Below, one piece after another: positions 38,194-49,082 of a stretch of 64,000 bases of DNA (position 1 is its first letter; every line of letters starts with the position of its first letter). Position numbers and translations under genes: made by a program. The notes beneath the pieces are model-generated. The model had not been told where the DNA came from. It saw only the letters and a list, made by a program, of their open reading frames with translations, and did not search any database. This DNA is from Polyangia bacterium (GTDB lineage: Bacteria; Myxococcota_A; Polyangia; Nannocystales; Nannocystaceae), in contig JAUIKS010000024.1 of the NCBI GenBank assembly GCA_030430565.1, positions 62,001 to 126,000 on the forward strand, given 5' to 3'.

Positions 38194-39630
38194 GTGACCG
38201 CCGGCGAAGCTGGATCGACCTCGTCATCAACATCTCGCGCCGGCGAGGCTGATCCCTGGGGCGAGCGGCTGCCGCGGCGCCTGGGGCTGTTCAGCGCCGT
38301 CGCGGTGCTCGTCGGCTCGACCATCGGCAGCGGCATCTTTCGCACGCCCGCCGTGATCGCGGGGCACGTCGACGTCGGCTGGCAGTTCGCGCTCGTCTGG
38401 ATCGTCGGCGGCGCGGTCGCGCTCGCCGGCGCGCTGACCCTGGCGGAGCTCGCGGCCGCGTTCCCGCGCAGCGGCGGCACCTACGTGTACATCCGCGAGG
38501 CCTTCGGCCGGCTGCCCGCGTTCTTGTTCGGCTGGGCCCAGCTGCTGATCCTCCGCCCGTCCTCCTACGGCGCCATCTCGATCACCTCGTCGGAGTACCT
38601 GTGGCGGCTGCTGGGGCGCGACGGCGGAACGGCGCTCGCGCTGTTTTGGCCGTGGTTCCCCTTCGACATCACGATCGCGCAGGGCACCGCGGGCCTCATG
38701 ATCCTGGCGGTCGGCCTCATCAACATCCGCGGCGTGCACCTGGGCGCCTGGGTGCAGAACCTGACGACCGTGCTCAAGGTCTTCGCGCTGCTCGTCTTGG
38801 TGGTGCTCGGGCTCGTGCTCACGGCCTCGCACCCCGTCGACATCCCCGCGCCGCCGGTGGACCCCGCGGCGCCGCCCTCGGGCTCGCTCGCGGCCTTCGG
38901 CGTCGCCACGATCGCCGTGCTCTGGGCCTACGACGGCTGGTCTGACGCCGGCTTCGTCAGCGGCGAGGTCAAAAACCCCCAGCGCGTGCTCCCGCGCGCG
39001 TTCATCCTCGGCACCGCGGGCGTCGTCGCGCTCTACCTCGCGGCCAACTACGTCTACATCAAGGTCGTCGGCCTGCAGTCCATGCCCGGCTCCGAGCTGG
39101 TCGCCGCCGACGTCGCGGCCGCGCTGCTCGGCCCGATCGGTGTCACGCTGATCGCCGGCGCCGTCATGATCAGCACCTTCGGCACGCTCAACGGGACCAT
39201 GATGACGGGCCCGCGGGTGTTCTTCGCGATGGCCGAGGACAAGCTGTTCTTCAAGCGCATCGGCACGGTCCACCCGAGGTTCGGCACGCCGGCCGCGGCC
39301 ATCATGCTCTCGGTCTGCCTCGGGATCGTGTTCGTCTCGATCCGTGACTTCGCCGCGCTGGCCGACGGCTTCGTCATCGGCATCTGGCCGTTCTACATCC
39401 TCGCGGTCGCGGCCGTGTTGACGCTGCGGCGGCGTCGCCCCGAGCTCCCGCGCCCGTACAAGACCTGGGGCTACCCGGTCGTCCCGCTCCTGTTCCTGCT
39501 CGCGTCGGCGGGGCTGCTGACCAACTACGCGGTGACGCAGCCGGGGACGTTCTTCGCCAACATCGGCGTGATCCTCGTCGGCGTCCCGGTCTACTTCCTG
39601 TGGACACGACGCGCGCGCGAGCCCGCGTGA
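38194..39630 (+). CDS. APC family amino-acid permease
   Basis: 478 residues from the GTG at 38194, with 12 predicted membrane helices. The conserved first helix LGLFSAVAVLVGSTIGSGIFRTP carries the substrate-binding GSGIF loop typical of the amino acid-polyamine-organocation superfamily. FPRSGGTYVYIREAFG and ATIAVLWAYDGWSDAGFVSGEVKNPQR (helix 6, with E-V-x-N-P) match LAT-type transporters. It probably imports or exchanges amino acids, with unknown specificity. Divergent from the dipeptide epimerase, suggesting shared use of amino acids or short peptides. A hairpin lies 31 bases after the stop. Confidence 0.93.
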   Translation: MTAGEAGSTSSSTSRAGEADPWGERLPRRLGLFSAVAVLVGSTIGSGIFRTPAVIAGHVDVGWQFALVWIVGGAVALAGALTLAELAAAFPRSGGTYVYIREAFGRLPAFLFGWAQLLILRPSSYGAISITSSEYLWRLLGRDGGTALALFWPWFPFDITIAQGTAGLMILAVGLINIRGVHLGAWVQNLTTVLKVFALLVLVVLGLVLTASHPVDIPAPPVDPAAPPSGSLAAFGVATIAVLWAYDGWSDAGFVSGEVKNPQRVLPRAFILGTAGVVALYLAANYVYIKVVGLQSMPGSELVAADVAAALLGPIGVTLIAGAVMISTFGTLNGTMMTGPRVFFAMAEDKLFFKRIGTVHPRFGTPAAAIMLSVCLGIVFVSIRDFAALADGFVIGIWPFYILAVAAVLTLRRRRPELPRPYKTWGYPVVPLLFLLASAGLLTNYAVTQPGTFFANIGVILVGVPVYFLWTRRAREPA

Positions 39631-39660
39631 TCGGCTGCGGTCTCTCGAGGCGCAAAAAAC

Positions 39661-39691
39661 TGCGGGTACGGCCCTCATGACCGTACCCGCA
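39661..39691 (+). terminator. Terminator after the amino-acid permease gene
   Basis: TGCGGGTACGG and CCGTACCCGCA form a perfect 11-base stem with a 9-base loop. An A-run precedes it (39655-39659) and GCGCCTTTT follows, so it may stop transcription in both directions. Confidence 0.6.
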
Positions 39692-40938
39692 TGCTGCGCC
39701 TTTTCGTCTCAAAGACCTCAATACAAGGTCGGGGTGGCCTCCTCGCGAGCGAGGGGGCCGCGAGCTGGTGAGCGCGGTCTTGAAGCCAACGCGCTGGCTT
39801 CGGGTCGTCGCGATAGTCCGGACACCCCGTCGCCGCGAACGCGCGCGTGCTGTGTGTACCGCCTCACCATCACGATCCATTTCTATGCGAAGCGGGGAGC
39901 GTGTCAACTGGCGCTACCGTCCAGCGCGAATGATCGCGCCAGCGAAGACGGGCGCAAATGTGTAGAGTTTGCGCCTGGTGTGCGCGGATGTTCAGCTCGG
40001 GCTCGCGCGCAAACGCCTGAAATCGCGCATAAATTGAGCGTGAGGGCGCGATGGGGCGAAGTTCTCGGGTTCTCCTTTTCGCGCGGTGTTGTGTGCTCTT
40101 TTTCGTCGCCTGGCTCGCGCGGAACTGTCACATTCAACCGGCGCGCTCCTTCGAAGATGTCTCTTGGGTAATGTTTAATCGCGCGGCGCGGATCGAGCCG
40201 CGTGGCCGTCAAACCGCCTCATTCGCCGCGTAGTTGAGCTCTGTCGCGGGAGGCCCCGCGCCGCGCAGCCGAGATCGCGCCCGCGAGGGGCGGCGCGCGG
40301 GAGCTCCCCGGGTGCTCGGCGCGCCGACTGCCGCGGGGGCGCGGGCCTGTTCTCCCACGTTTGTGAGCCGCCGTAATTCGCTCAATTGATACGCGTTTTT
40401 TCACGCGTGTTGTGAGGGTCGCGGCCTTCCGGGGGCCGGACAGCCGGCCTATTTCAGGCCGTGAGAGATCGCACATCGTAGCGAGGTCGAATTATCATTG
40501 CGCGGCCAGTTTCGCCGCTGCGGAAGGCTCCACAATCGTCGTGTGCGCGGTTTGCGAACTCCTGATCGCGCGGATCTGTATCGTCCTGTGAGGGTCGAAT
40601 TTTGCCGCTAAACACGTGTAGGGGGCTGCATGCCCCAAAAATGATCAAGTGTGTGACCCGCGCACCTTGGCGCGCGTATTTTGTGCCGGCCGTCTCGTCG
40701 GCGTTCGCGGCCGAGACTTCGTATGTACTGTCAGACAGTTTATGAACCTTGGGCCGTGTTGTTATTGCACGCACCACGAGCACATTATCCATACATGCGC
40801 GGCGGAAGCTTGTATACGCGGCGCCGCGATCGCTGTCACAGTCGGCGCGAACGACCGCGGGCGAGTGACCTCGGTTGAGGTCGCTCGCCCGCTCGTCGTG
40901 GCGGGCCGCGGCTGCGGCCCGTCGTCTCGCCGCGTGTT
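39692..40938. other. Gene-free stretch with hairpins
   Basis: About 1.25 kb holds no open frame with credible codon use or family similarity. It is lower in GC than the surroundings, especially 40560-40800. It holds several hairpins: GGCCT-N5-AGGCC near 40451, ACGCGT-N6-ACGCGT near 40391, GGGGC-N5-GCCCC near 40622, and TGTGAGGGTCG twice at 40411-40421 and 40587-40597. It could hide an untranslated RNA, a regulatory region or decayed DNA. I see no tRNA, tmRNA, RNase P or 6S signature. Confidence 0.55.
40857..40892 (-). terminator. Terminator of the fadN-fadA operon
   Basis: GCGGGCGAGTGACCTC pairs with GAGGTCGCTCGCCCGC over 16 bases with one mismatch around a GGTT loop. It lies 46 bases after the thiolase stop on the minus strand. 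Confidence 0.65.
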
Positions 40939-42090
<1,152 letters not shown>

Positions 42091-42136
42091 TGGAAATCTT
42101 CCTGTTCTGACGAGTACGTCGCGGGTGGTGGTCGGT

Positions 42137-44578
42137 TCAGTTGCGCAGCGGCTTGTTGGTCGTGAGCATGTGCTGCATGCGCGCGCGGGTCTTCTCCTCG
42201 CCGCACAGGCTGACGAAGGCCTCGCGCTCGAGGTCGAGCAGGTGCTGCGCCGTGACGGTGGTCGCCGTCGGCGTCATCCCGCCGCTGAGCACGTGGGCGA
42301 TCTTGCGCCCGATCAGCTTGTCATGGGCCGAGGCGTAGCCGCCCCACTCGAAGAGCTGCGCGCCGAGCATGAAGCTCGAGCCGCGCGGCGCCCCGATCAC
42401 GTGGATGGGCTCGTCGCGGTCTGGCGGCGTCCAGCCGGCCTCGGCGAGCGAGATCGCGCGCGCCTTGGCCGAGGCGATCACGCGGTTTTTGTGGAAGGTG
42501 ATGCGGTCGCCCGGCGCCAGCCAGCCGTTGAGTCGCGCCTCGTCGGCGCTGGTGGCGACCTTGCCGGCAGCCGCGTTCTCGAAGCCGCGGCGGACGAAGG
42601 GGTAGGGGTCGCCGTCGGGGACCTGGCTCGCCCAGGCCGAGGCCCGGCGACAGATCTCCTTGAGGCCGCCGCCGGCCGGCAGCACGCCGACGCCGATCTC
42701 GACGAGGCCCATGTAGAGCTCGGCGTGGGCCTCGATGGCCGCGCCGTGCATCGCGATCTCGGCGCCGCCGCCCAGGGTCAGGCCGTGGGGCGCGGTCACG
42801 ACGGGCATCGGCCCGTGGCGCAGGTTCATCAGCGACTGCTGCAGCTGGTGGATGGCTGCGGTCAGCTCGTCCCACTGCCCGTTCTCGGCGGCGTCGAGGA
42901 CCTGGTAGAGGTTGGCGCCGGCGCAGAAGTTATCCGACTGGTCGCCGATCACGAGCCCGCGGAAGCCCCCGCGCTTCTCGAGCTGGTCCCAGACCGTGGC
43001 GAGCATCTCGGAGACGCCCGCGTCGATGACGTTGATCTTGGGCCCGTGGAACTCGACGCACGCGATGCCGTCGCCCAGGTCGATGAGGCTCGCGGTGAAG
43101 GTGTTGTGGATGACCGGGGTGCGGTCCTTGACGGCCTTGAGGATGATGACGCCCTCGGGGGTCGGGACGTCGCGGTAGCCGGCGTCCTCGCCGGGGACGT
43201 AGGTCTTCGGCTCGCTCGCGCTGCCGCTGTACCAGGTCGCCTTGTCGCCGTGCTGCTCGAGCAGCGCGAGCGCGCTCGCGGCCGGCTTGATCCCCATCTT
43301 CTCGAGCTGCTCGACGCCCCACTTGACGCCCACGGCGTCCCACAGCTCGAAGGGCCCCAGCTGCCAGCCGTAGCCCCAGCACATCGCGTCGTCGATCTCG
43401 CGCGCGGTCTCGCAGATCTCGCCGAGGCGGTTGGCGGAGTAGTTGAACAGCGGCAGGTAGACGCTGCGCAGGAACGCGCCGCCGCGACCCTCGGCCCGCA
43501 GGGCCTCGGCGACGCGCTCGCGGATGTCCCAGGTCTTGCGGATGTCCTTCATGTCCGCGACGCGCGGCTTGACCTTGGCGCGGTACTCCAAGGTCTCGAG
43601 GTCCAGCGCCAGGATCTCGCGCTTGCCCTCGGCGTTGCGGGTCTTCTTGTAGAAGCCGCCCTTGGTCTTGTCGCCGAGCATCTTGCGCTCGTACATCTTC
43701 TGCAGGCTCTCGGGCACGACCATCAGGTCGTACAGCTCGTCGTAGTTCGGGCTCTCCGGGTCGCCGCTGAGCGCCTCGCGGAGGTTGCCGACCACGTGAC
43801 CCACGATGTCGAGGCCGACCATGTCGCCGAGGCGGTAGCTGCCGGTCTTCGGGCGCCCCATCAGCGGCCCGTTGAGGAAGTCGACCTCCTCGATGCTGTA
43901 GCCCCCGTCGGCCGTAGCTTTAAAGGTCAGCAGCATCTCGGCGATGCCCACGCGGTTGCCGATGAAGTTCGGCGTGTCGCGGCACACGACCACGCCCTTG
44001 CCGAGCACGCGGTCCGAGAACCTCGCCAGCTCGGCGGTGACCTCGGGGTCGGTGAAGCTCGAGGGCACCACCTCAAGTAGATGCATGTACCGCGGCGGGT
44101 TGAAGAAGTGCATGCCCACCAGGCGCTTGCGCGCGTCCTCGGGCATGCCCTCGGCGATCGAGGCGATCGCGATGCCGCTCGTGTTCGACGTCAGAATCGC
44201 GCCCGCCTTGGCCGCGGCGGCCACGCGCGTGAACAGCGACTGCTTGATGTCGAGCCGCTCGATGACGGCCTCGATCACGAGGTCGCTGAGGGCCACGGCG
44301 CGCTCGAGATCGTCATCGAGGTTGCCGGGGGTGATGCGCGCGGCGTAGGCCTTGTTCATGAAGGGCGCGGGCTTGGCCTTGCCCATCATCTTCATGGCGC
44401 CGAGCGCCATCGCGTTGCGTTTGCTCGCGGGCGCGTCCGCGGGCACGCCCCGCGGCACGATGTCGAGGAGGAAGGTCCGGATCCCGGCGTTGGCGAGGTG
44501 GGCGGCGATCTGTGCCCCCATGGTGCCAGCGCCGAGGACCGTGGCGACGAGCTGGTGCGGTGGACGGTGTAGACTCAC
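42137..44578 (-). CDS. fadN: 3-hydroxyacyl-CoA dehydrogenase/enoyl-CoA hydratase, FadN type
   Basis: About 813 residues from the GTG at 44578; a TTG at 44596 is an alternative. The order is dehydrogenase first, hydratase last, as in Bacillus FadN and the reverse of E. coli FadB. The NAD-binding fold has GAGTMGAQIA, and the dehydrogenase active site has SNTSGIAI and GMHFFNPPRYMHLLEVV. Two C-terminal 3HCDH domains follow. The crotonase part has GDQSDNFCAGANL and APHGLTLGGGAEIAMH (oxyanion hole) and YMGLVEIGVGVLPAGGG with the catalytic Glu. It does the two middle steps of beta-oxidation and is co-transcribed with the thiolase gene. Confidence 0.92.
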   Translation of the reverse strand: MSLHRPPHQLVATVLGAGTMGAQIAAHLANAGIRTFLLDIVPRGVPADAPASKRNAMALGAMKMMGKAKPAPFMNKAYAARITPGNLDDDLERAVALSDLVIEAVIERLDIKQSLFTRVAAAAKAGAILTSNTSGIAIASIAEGMPEDARKRLVGMHFFNPPRYMHLLEVVPSSFTDPEVTAELARFSDRVLGKGVVVCRDTPNFIGNRVGIAEMLLTFKATADGGYSIEEVDFLNGPLMGRPKTGSYRLGDMVGLDIVGHVVGNLREALSGDPESPNYDELYDLMVVPESLQKMYERKMLGDKTKGGFYKKTRNAEGKREILALDLETLEYRAKVKPRVADMKDIRKTWDIRERVAEALRAEGRGGAFLRSVYLPLFNYSANRLGEICETAREIDDAMCWGYGWQLGPFELWDAVGVKWGVEQLEKMGIKPAASALALLEQHGDKATWYSGSASEPKTYVPGEDAGYRDVPTPEGVIILKAVKDRTPVIHNTFTASLIDLGDGIACVEFHGPKINVIDAGVSEMLATVWDQLEKRGGFRGLVIGDQSDNFCAGANLYQVLDAAENGQWDELTAAIHQLQQSLMNLRHGPMPVVTAPHGLTLGGGAEIAMHGAAIEAHAELYMGLVEIGVGVLPAGGGLKEICRRASAWASQVPDGDPYPFVRRGFENAAAGKVATSADEARLNGWLAPGDRITFHKNRVIASAKARAISLAEAGWTPPDRDEPIHVIGAPRGSSFMLGAQLFEWGGYASAHDKLIGRKIAHVLSGGMTPTATTVTAQHLLDLEREAFVSLCGEEKTRARMQHMLTTNKPLRN

Positions 44579-44980
44579 GGGCGCACAATAGATCAATCAA
44601 CGTTTTATCGCCCGCTGGGCCCGAAAACGCGGAATTCGGGCGCGATCAACCGGCTCGCGCGCGGCCTCCTCGCGCGAGGTGGGGCAAGAACGCACCTCGA
44701 CCCGGCGGTCGTTGAGAATTTGTAGACAGATCGGCTCGGCCGATCGCGGTCGGCAGCGGCGCCGTAGAGCGCGGAATAGTCCGCCGAGCGTCGCGCGCGT
44801 CGGAGCGCGACTTGGCGATTCCGATCGGGCCAACGCGAAATTCGGATCACAGCGTCGCGCTCGCGATCGCCTGCGCCCGGTGCATGGTGGCGACCGCAGC
44901 GTGACGCGATCGAGGTTGCACGCATCTCGCTGGCAGTAGACAGCGTACGCACGCGCCTACGAGCGTCGCGGTGGTTTGTT

Positions 44981-44998
44981 ACGGGCTTGTAAGCCCGT
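44981..44998. promoter_or_regulatory. Perfect hairpin in the fadN-transglycosylase gap
   Basis: ACGGGCT and AGCCCGT pair around TGTA. It could be a regulator site or an RNA leader hairpin; it lies about 140 bases upstream of the transglycosylase start. Confidence 0.35.
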
Positions 44999-45089
44999 CT
45001 GCCGCGCTGAATCAGACCGCCCCGCCGCGCGTATGTACACAAGAAGGGTGCTCGCGAAATTCCGCGAAAAATGTGGACGCGCAGGCCCG

Positions 45090-45095
45090 TATGCT
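45090..45095 (+). promoter_or_regulatory. Possible -10 of the lytic transglycosylase gene
   Basis: TATGCT is a fair -10 hexamer and would put transcription start about 35 bases before the ATG at 45137. No convincing -35 was found. Confidence 0.25.
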
Positions 45096-45136
45096 AGTCT
45101 CAATTCGTACTAAGTTTACTTTGGGGGGACGTGGTG

Positions 45137-47806
45137 ATGCGCGGCAAGGCGCTCGGGAAAATGGGGTACTCGAAGGCGGTGTGGGCGACCGGGGTTTTGC
45201 TCGCTGTGTCGCTCGTCGGGTGCCGGCCGACGCACCAGCCGCAGGGTGATCAAACCGTCCAGCCAGCCGCGAGCGAGACGGCGAAGACCGCCGCGTCTTC
45301 CAACCAGTGGCCCGACGCGAGCGCGACGAGCCAGCAGGTCGCCGCCCTGGACGCGGCCGCAGCCGCGAACGCGGAGCCGGACGAGGCGGAGCCCACGGAG
45401 GACGCGTCAGCGCCTCCGAGCGAGCCCCCGCCTCCAGGTCTGGACGGCGCCGCGTTCCTGCTCCAGTCCGACGAGCCCGCCGCCGCGCTCACGCGCATCG
45501 ACGAGCTGACGCCGCCGCCCGCCCCGGGCAGCGACGACTGGTACCGGCTCAAGACCATCGAGGGGCGGGCCGCGCGTCTCGCTGGGGACTACCAGCGCGC
45601 CGTCGCGGCGCTCGAGCTCCTCGTCGCCGACAAGAAGCTCGACCGCCAGCTGCCCTCCGAGCGAGTGCGCTACGAGCTCGCGCTGAGCCTCGAGGCCCTG
45701 GCGAGCGCAGGCGTCGCCTCCACCGAGCTCACCGCCGTCGAGGCCGACAAGCTCCGGCGCGAGGCCGTCAAGCAGCTGTCGACGGCCCGCAAGCACAAGA
45801 AGATTCGCAACCTCCCCGAGGTCCGCGTGGCCCAGGCCCGCGTCCTCGCGCAGGTCCAGGGCTCGAACGCCTCCGCTACCCGGTCCGCCGCGAGCAAGGC
45901 GGTCACGGCCCTCGATCGCGTCATCGCCGATTACCCCAACTGTCCGCACGTCGGCGAGCTCAAGCTGATGCGCGCGCAGGCGTTGATCCGCGCCCGCAAG
46001 ATCAGCGAAGGCGCCGACGCGCTGCGCTCGCTCGCGATGTCCCGCGCCGGCAACCCCGAGGCCGAGCAGGCCTGGAGCGAGCTGACCGCGCTCGCCGAGC
46101 AGGAGCGCTCGGTGAAGGCGCGCCCGTGGTCGCGGGCCGAGAACCTGATCCGCGCCGAGAACGCCCGCCGGCTCAAGAACGTCGAGCTGTCGCGCAGCCT
46201 GCTCGACGCGATCATCGACGAGCCCTCGACCCCGCCCTCGGTTCGCCGACAGGCCCAGCGCTCGCGCGCGTGGACGGCCTACAAGCAGAAGGACTACCGG
46301 ACCTGCGCCGACGACTTCCGCGCCAACTACGAGCACGCCGGCGGCCTCGACCTCCGCAACGACCTGATCCGCTGCCTCGAGCGCGACGCCCAGTACGAGG
46401 AGGCCATCGCGCTGCACCTCGAGCGCGCCAAGAAGAAGGGCATGATCGGCAAGCAGGAGCTGTGGGCGGCGATCGGCATCGCGGTCCGCGGCGGCCTCTA
46501 CGAGAAGTCCCTCGAGCTGATCAACCGGTTCGAAAACCAGTACCGCTCGTACCAGAGCGAGCGCCGCTGGCTCGACGCCTGGCTCAAGATGCGCCTGGGC
46601 CGGGACGAGGAGGCGATCGTCGCCTTCGCCGAGGTCGAGCGGCGCGTCCGCAGCAAGGCGACCCAGGCCCAGTACTTCCGCGGCAAGCTGCTGCTGCGCT
46701 CCTCCGACCCGGAGCGGCGCGAAGAGGGCGCGGGGCTGCTGCGCAAGCTCAGCGAGCGCAAGGCGCTCAACTACTACGGTCTGCAGGCTCGCCAGCGGCT
46801 GCTCGACGCGGGCCTCGAAGCCGGCGCGCCGCCGCAGATCACCCCGATGCCCGACGAGTCGCAGCGCCTCGACTACCTGGCGACGCGCGAGAGCTTCGCG
46901 TCCCTGCGGGACGAGGTCGGCAGCGCGTCCGAGGCCCTCGACCGCGCGGCCGCGCTGCACCGCGTCGGCTTCCTCGAGGAGGCGCGCCGCGAGTTCCGGA
47001 TCGCGGCCGACGAGTACATCGTCAGCAAGAACGGCAAGCGCGGCGGCTACACCCCGCGCAACGAGGACTACATCGCCGGGCTCGGCTGGAAGGCCGAGTG
47101 GCGGCTGCCCAAGCCGCGCCCCAGCAAGCAGGCCCGCAAGCTCTACCGCAGCGGCGACACCTCCGAGCGAGCGCGGGAGCAGCTGCGCACCCTGGCCCGC
47201 GCGCTCGATGAGCCGTACCGGCTCGCTCGCCTGACGCCGAGCGTCAGCTTCCCCTACCAGTCGCGCTGGCACCCGCGCGCGTTCCGTCCGGTGCTCGAGC
47301 GCGAGGCCGAGTCCCGCGGGGTCGATCCCAACCACCTGTGGGCGCTGATGTACACCGAGTCGCGCTTCCGCCGGCACGTCGTGTCCTCCGCCGGGGCGCG
47401 CGGCGCCCTGCAGATCATGCCCTGGACCGGGCGCCAGCTGTCCGAGCGGCTCGGCGAGACCGGCAGCTTCGACGCCGACACGCTGTTCGACATCGACACC
47501 AACGCGCGCCTCGCCACCTACTACATCTCCGAGCTGATGGCGAAGTTCCACGGCCAGGCGGCGATGGCCTACGCGAGCTACAACGGCGGCCCGTTCAACG
47601 TCTCGCGCTGGCTCGCGGCCAAGGCCGCCGGCGGGCAGCCGATCGAGCTCGACGAGTTCATCGAGGAGATCCCGTTCCGCGAGACCGGTCGCTACACGCG
47701 GCGCGTGCTCGAGGTCAAGGCCGCCTACGACCTGCTCTACAAGGGCGAGCTGCCGCGCTGGACCAACGACGTCGACGCGAAGTTCGAGGACAACATCAAC
47801 TTCTGA
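45137..47806 (+). CDS. Lipoprotein soluble lytic transglycosylase (SLT domain, helical-repeat N-terminus)
   Basis: 889 residues from the ATG at 45137, which is about 7 bases after a GGGGGGAC ribosome site; GTG codons at 45131 and 45134 are alternatives. The signal peptide ends AVSLVGC (lipobox). A Pro/Ala/Glu linker is followed by about 500 residues of alpha-helical TPR-like repeats, like the doughnut domain of Slt70. The C-terminal SLT domain has the catalytic Glu in MYTESRFRRHVVSSAGARG (about residue 740), LQIMPWTGRQL and YASYNGGPFNVSRW. It cleaves peptidoglycan to 1,6-anhydro muropeptides, likely from the outer-membrane inner face. Monocistronic. Confidence 0.93.
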   Translation: MRGKALGKMGYSKAVWATGVLLAVSLVGCRPTHQPQGDQTVQPAASETAKTAASSNQWPDASATSQQVAALDAAAAANAEPDEAEPTEDASAPPSEPPPPGLDGAAFLLQSDEPAAALTRIDELTPPPAPGSDDWYRLKTIEGRAARLAGDYQRAVAALELLVADKKLDRQLPSERVRYELALSLEALASAGVASTELTAVEADKLRREAVKQLSTARKHKKIRNLPEVRVAQARVLAQVQGSNASATRSAASKAVTALDRVIADYPNCPHVGELKLMRAQALIRARKISEGADALRSLAMSRAGNPEAEQAWSELTALAEQERSVKARPWSRAENLIRAENARRLKNVELSRSLLDAIIDEPSTPPSVRRQAQRSRAWTAYKQKDYRTCADDFRANYEHAGGLDLRNDLIRCLERDAQYEEAIALHLERAKKKGMIGKQELWAAIGIAVRGGLYEKSLELINRFENQYRSYQSERRWLDAWLKMRLGRDEEAIVAFAEVERRVRSKATQAQYFRGKLLLRSSDPERREEGAGLLRKLSERKALNYYGLQARQRLLDAGLEAGAPPQITPMPDESQRLDYLATRESFASLRDEVGSASEALDRAAALHRVGFLEEARREFRIAADEYIVSKNGKRGGYTPRNEDYIAGLGWKAEWRLPKPRPSKQARKLYRSGDTSERAREQLRTLARALDEPYRLARLTPSVSFPYQSRWHPRAFRPVLEREAESRGVDPNHLWALMYTESRFRRHVVSSAGARGALQIMPWTGRQLSERLGETGSFDADTLFDIDTNARLATYYISELMAKFHGQAAMAYASYNGGPFNVSRWLAAKAAGGQPIELDEFIEEIPFRETGRYTRRVLEVKAAYDLLYKGELPRWTNDVDAKFEDNINF

Positions 47807-47821
47807 CCGGCGGTCGCGCGC

Positions 47822-48787
47822 TCAGTCCCCGAGCCCGATCAGTCGCAGCGAGAGCTCGACCCGCGCGGCGCCGAGCTGGCCGCTGAGGTCGAGGGTGTAG
47901 AGCGCGTGCCGTCGGTTCACGCGATCGCGCTTGGTCCCTGGAGCCGACCACGCGCCGCCCTCGAAAATTCGATCGAGCGCGAGCTCCTGGCTGCCGCCCG
48001 CGGGGATCGAGAGCTCCAGCGGACGCGCGCGCGCGCCGGGCTTGCCGTACATGCCCTCGTAGTGGAGCGTCGCCTGCAGCGGGCCGCCCTCGCGCGCCTC
48101 GATCGGGCGGTCGAAGGGGTTTGAGAGGCGGACCGTCAGGCGCTCGGCGTCGCGCGCGACGAACTCGAGGAGCTCGAGGCGGCGGGCCGCGGTGACCTCG
48201 AAGTAGTCGAGACCCTCGAGGGTCGCGCGGGTCGAGTGCCCGAGGTTCTGCCCGCACTCGGGGCTGCCCCAGTCCGAGCGCATCTGCGGGATCGGGACGT
48301 TCTCGTAGTCCGCCGGGCACGGGCCGACCTTGGTGACGACCGACATCAGCGGCCGCTTGACGCGCCCAAACAGCAGCACGGGCGCGCCGCGCCAGTCGTT
48401 CTGCACGTCGCCGAGGGCGCCGAACAGGTTGAGATCACCCGCCCGGTAGTCGGAGCCGCGGTACAGCTGCTTGTCCTCGAGGCAGTACTCCGAGGGGCTC
48501 TCGATGCTCATCGGCGCGTTGCCGACGAGGCGCGCGAGCAGGATGTCTCCGGGGCCATCCAGCGAGAAGGGCGGCCCGGAGGGCGCGTCGTCGTCGGCTT
48601 CAGGGGCGTTCGCGTCGTGGGCGTTCGCGTCGGCGTCGGGCTGCATATCGTCGCTCCCAGGCTCCAGGACCTCGCGGGAGTCGGGCTGAGGAGCGCGCTC
48701 CGCGTCCTCCCCGAGGGGGCGTGAGCAGCCCCCGACGCCGATCGAGAGCACGAGGGCGAGGGCGAGCCGAACTCCGCGCGATGTCAC
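47822..48787 (-). CDS. Putative lipoprotein, function unknown
   Basis: 321 residues. A signal peptide ends GVGGC, a good lipobox. An Asp/Ala/Asn-rich linker (about residues 45-75) leads to a globular domain with strand-rich sequence and four Cys (CLED, CPADY, CGQNL). RLTVRLSNPFDRPIEAREGGPLQATLHYEGMYG resembles an immunoglobulin-like strand pattern of lipoproteins with DUF-type names, but I cannot name the family. It converges with the lytic transglycosylase, 15 bases apart, so an envelope role is likely by context only. Confidence 0.75.
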   Translation of the reverse strand: MTSRGVRLALALVLSIGVGGCSRPLGEDAERAPQPDSREVLEPGSDDMQPDADANAHDANAPEADDDAPSGPPFSLDGPGDILLARLVGNAPMSIESPSEYCLEDKQLYRGSDYRAGDLNLFGALGDVQNDWRGAPVLLFGRVKRPLMSVVTKVGPCPADYENVPIPQMRSDWGSPECGQNLGHSTRATLEGLDYFEVTAARRLELLEFVARDAERLTVRLSNPFDRPIEAREGGPLQATLHYEGMYGKPGARARPLELSIPAGGSQELALDRIFEGGAWSAPGTKRDRVNRRHALYTLDLSGQLGAARVELSLRLIGLGD

Positions 48788-49082
48788 GATGGGAGCATAT
48801 CAGGCGGCGGCCCTCGACCCGCGCGCGTCGGCGAGCGGCTAGCTGGCCGGCGCGGCGGAGCGACGGGGCGCCGGCGCCCGCACGCGGACGCGCGCGGAGT
48901 GCCCCAAAGTTCAGCTCGGCGCGACCCCGCGCGGAGCTCCGGCCAGCGCGCGTCGGCCTCAGGGCGCGCGGCGGAGTTCGCTTGCGTCCGACACCGGGCA
49001 GGCGCTAGCGTCTTTGTCGGCGGCCTGATCCGCGAGGGCAGGCGCGATCCGAGGATCCGGCAGGAGCGAGGAGGAACTCAGC
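48788..49082. other. Divergent intergenic region
   Basis: About 295 bases between the lipoprotein gene and the small unknown gene upstream of metG. Apart from the AGGAGG ribosome site at 49069-49074 I see nothing clear. Confidence 0.45.

Larger units (their letters stand above)
44579..45136. other. Divergent intergenic region between fadN and the lytic transglycosylase
   Basis: About 560 bases without a credible gene. It holds a perfect hairpin at 44981-44998 and a possible -10 at 45090-45095. The promoters of both flanking genes must lie here. Confidence 0.5.

Noticed and set aside
39692..40938. tRNA, tmRNA, RNase P or 6S RNA in the gene-free block
   Set aside because: I looked for T-loop, tag and conserved-core signatures by eye and found none.
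42125..44080. 650-codon open frame opposite fadN
   Set aside because: It is a shadow of a clear beta-oxidation enzyme and has no start signal or domain.
44605..45042. Small genes in the fadN-transglycosylase gap
   Set aside because: Open frames exist on both strands but are Arg-rich, lack ribosome sites and cross the hairpin and promoter region.
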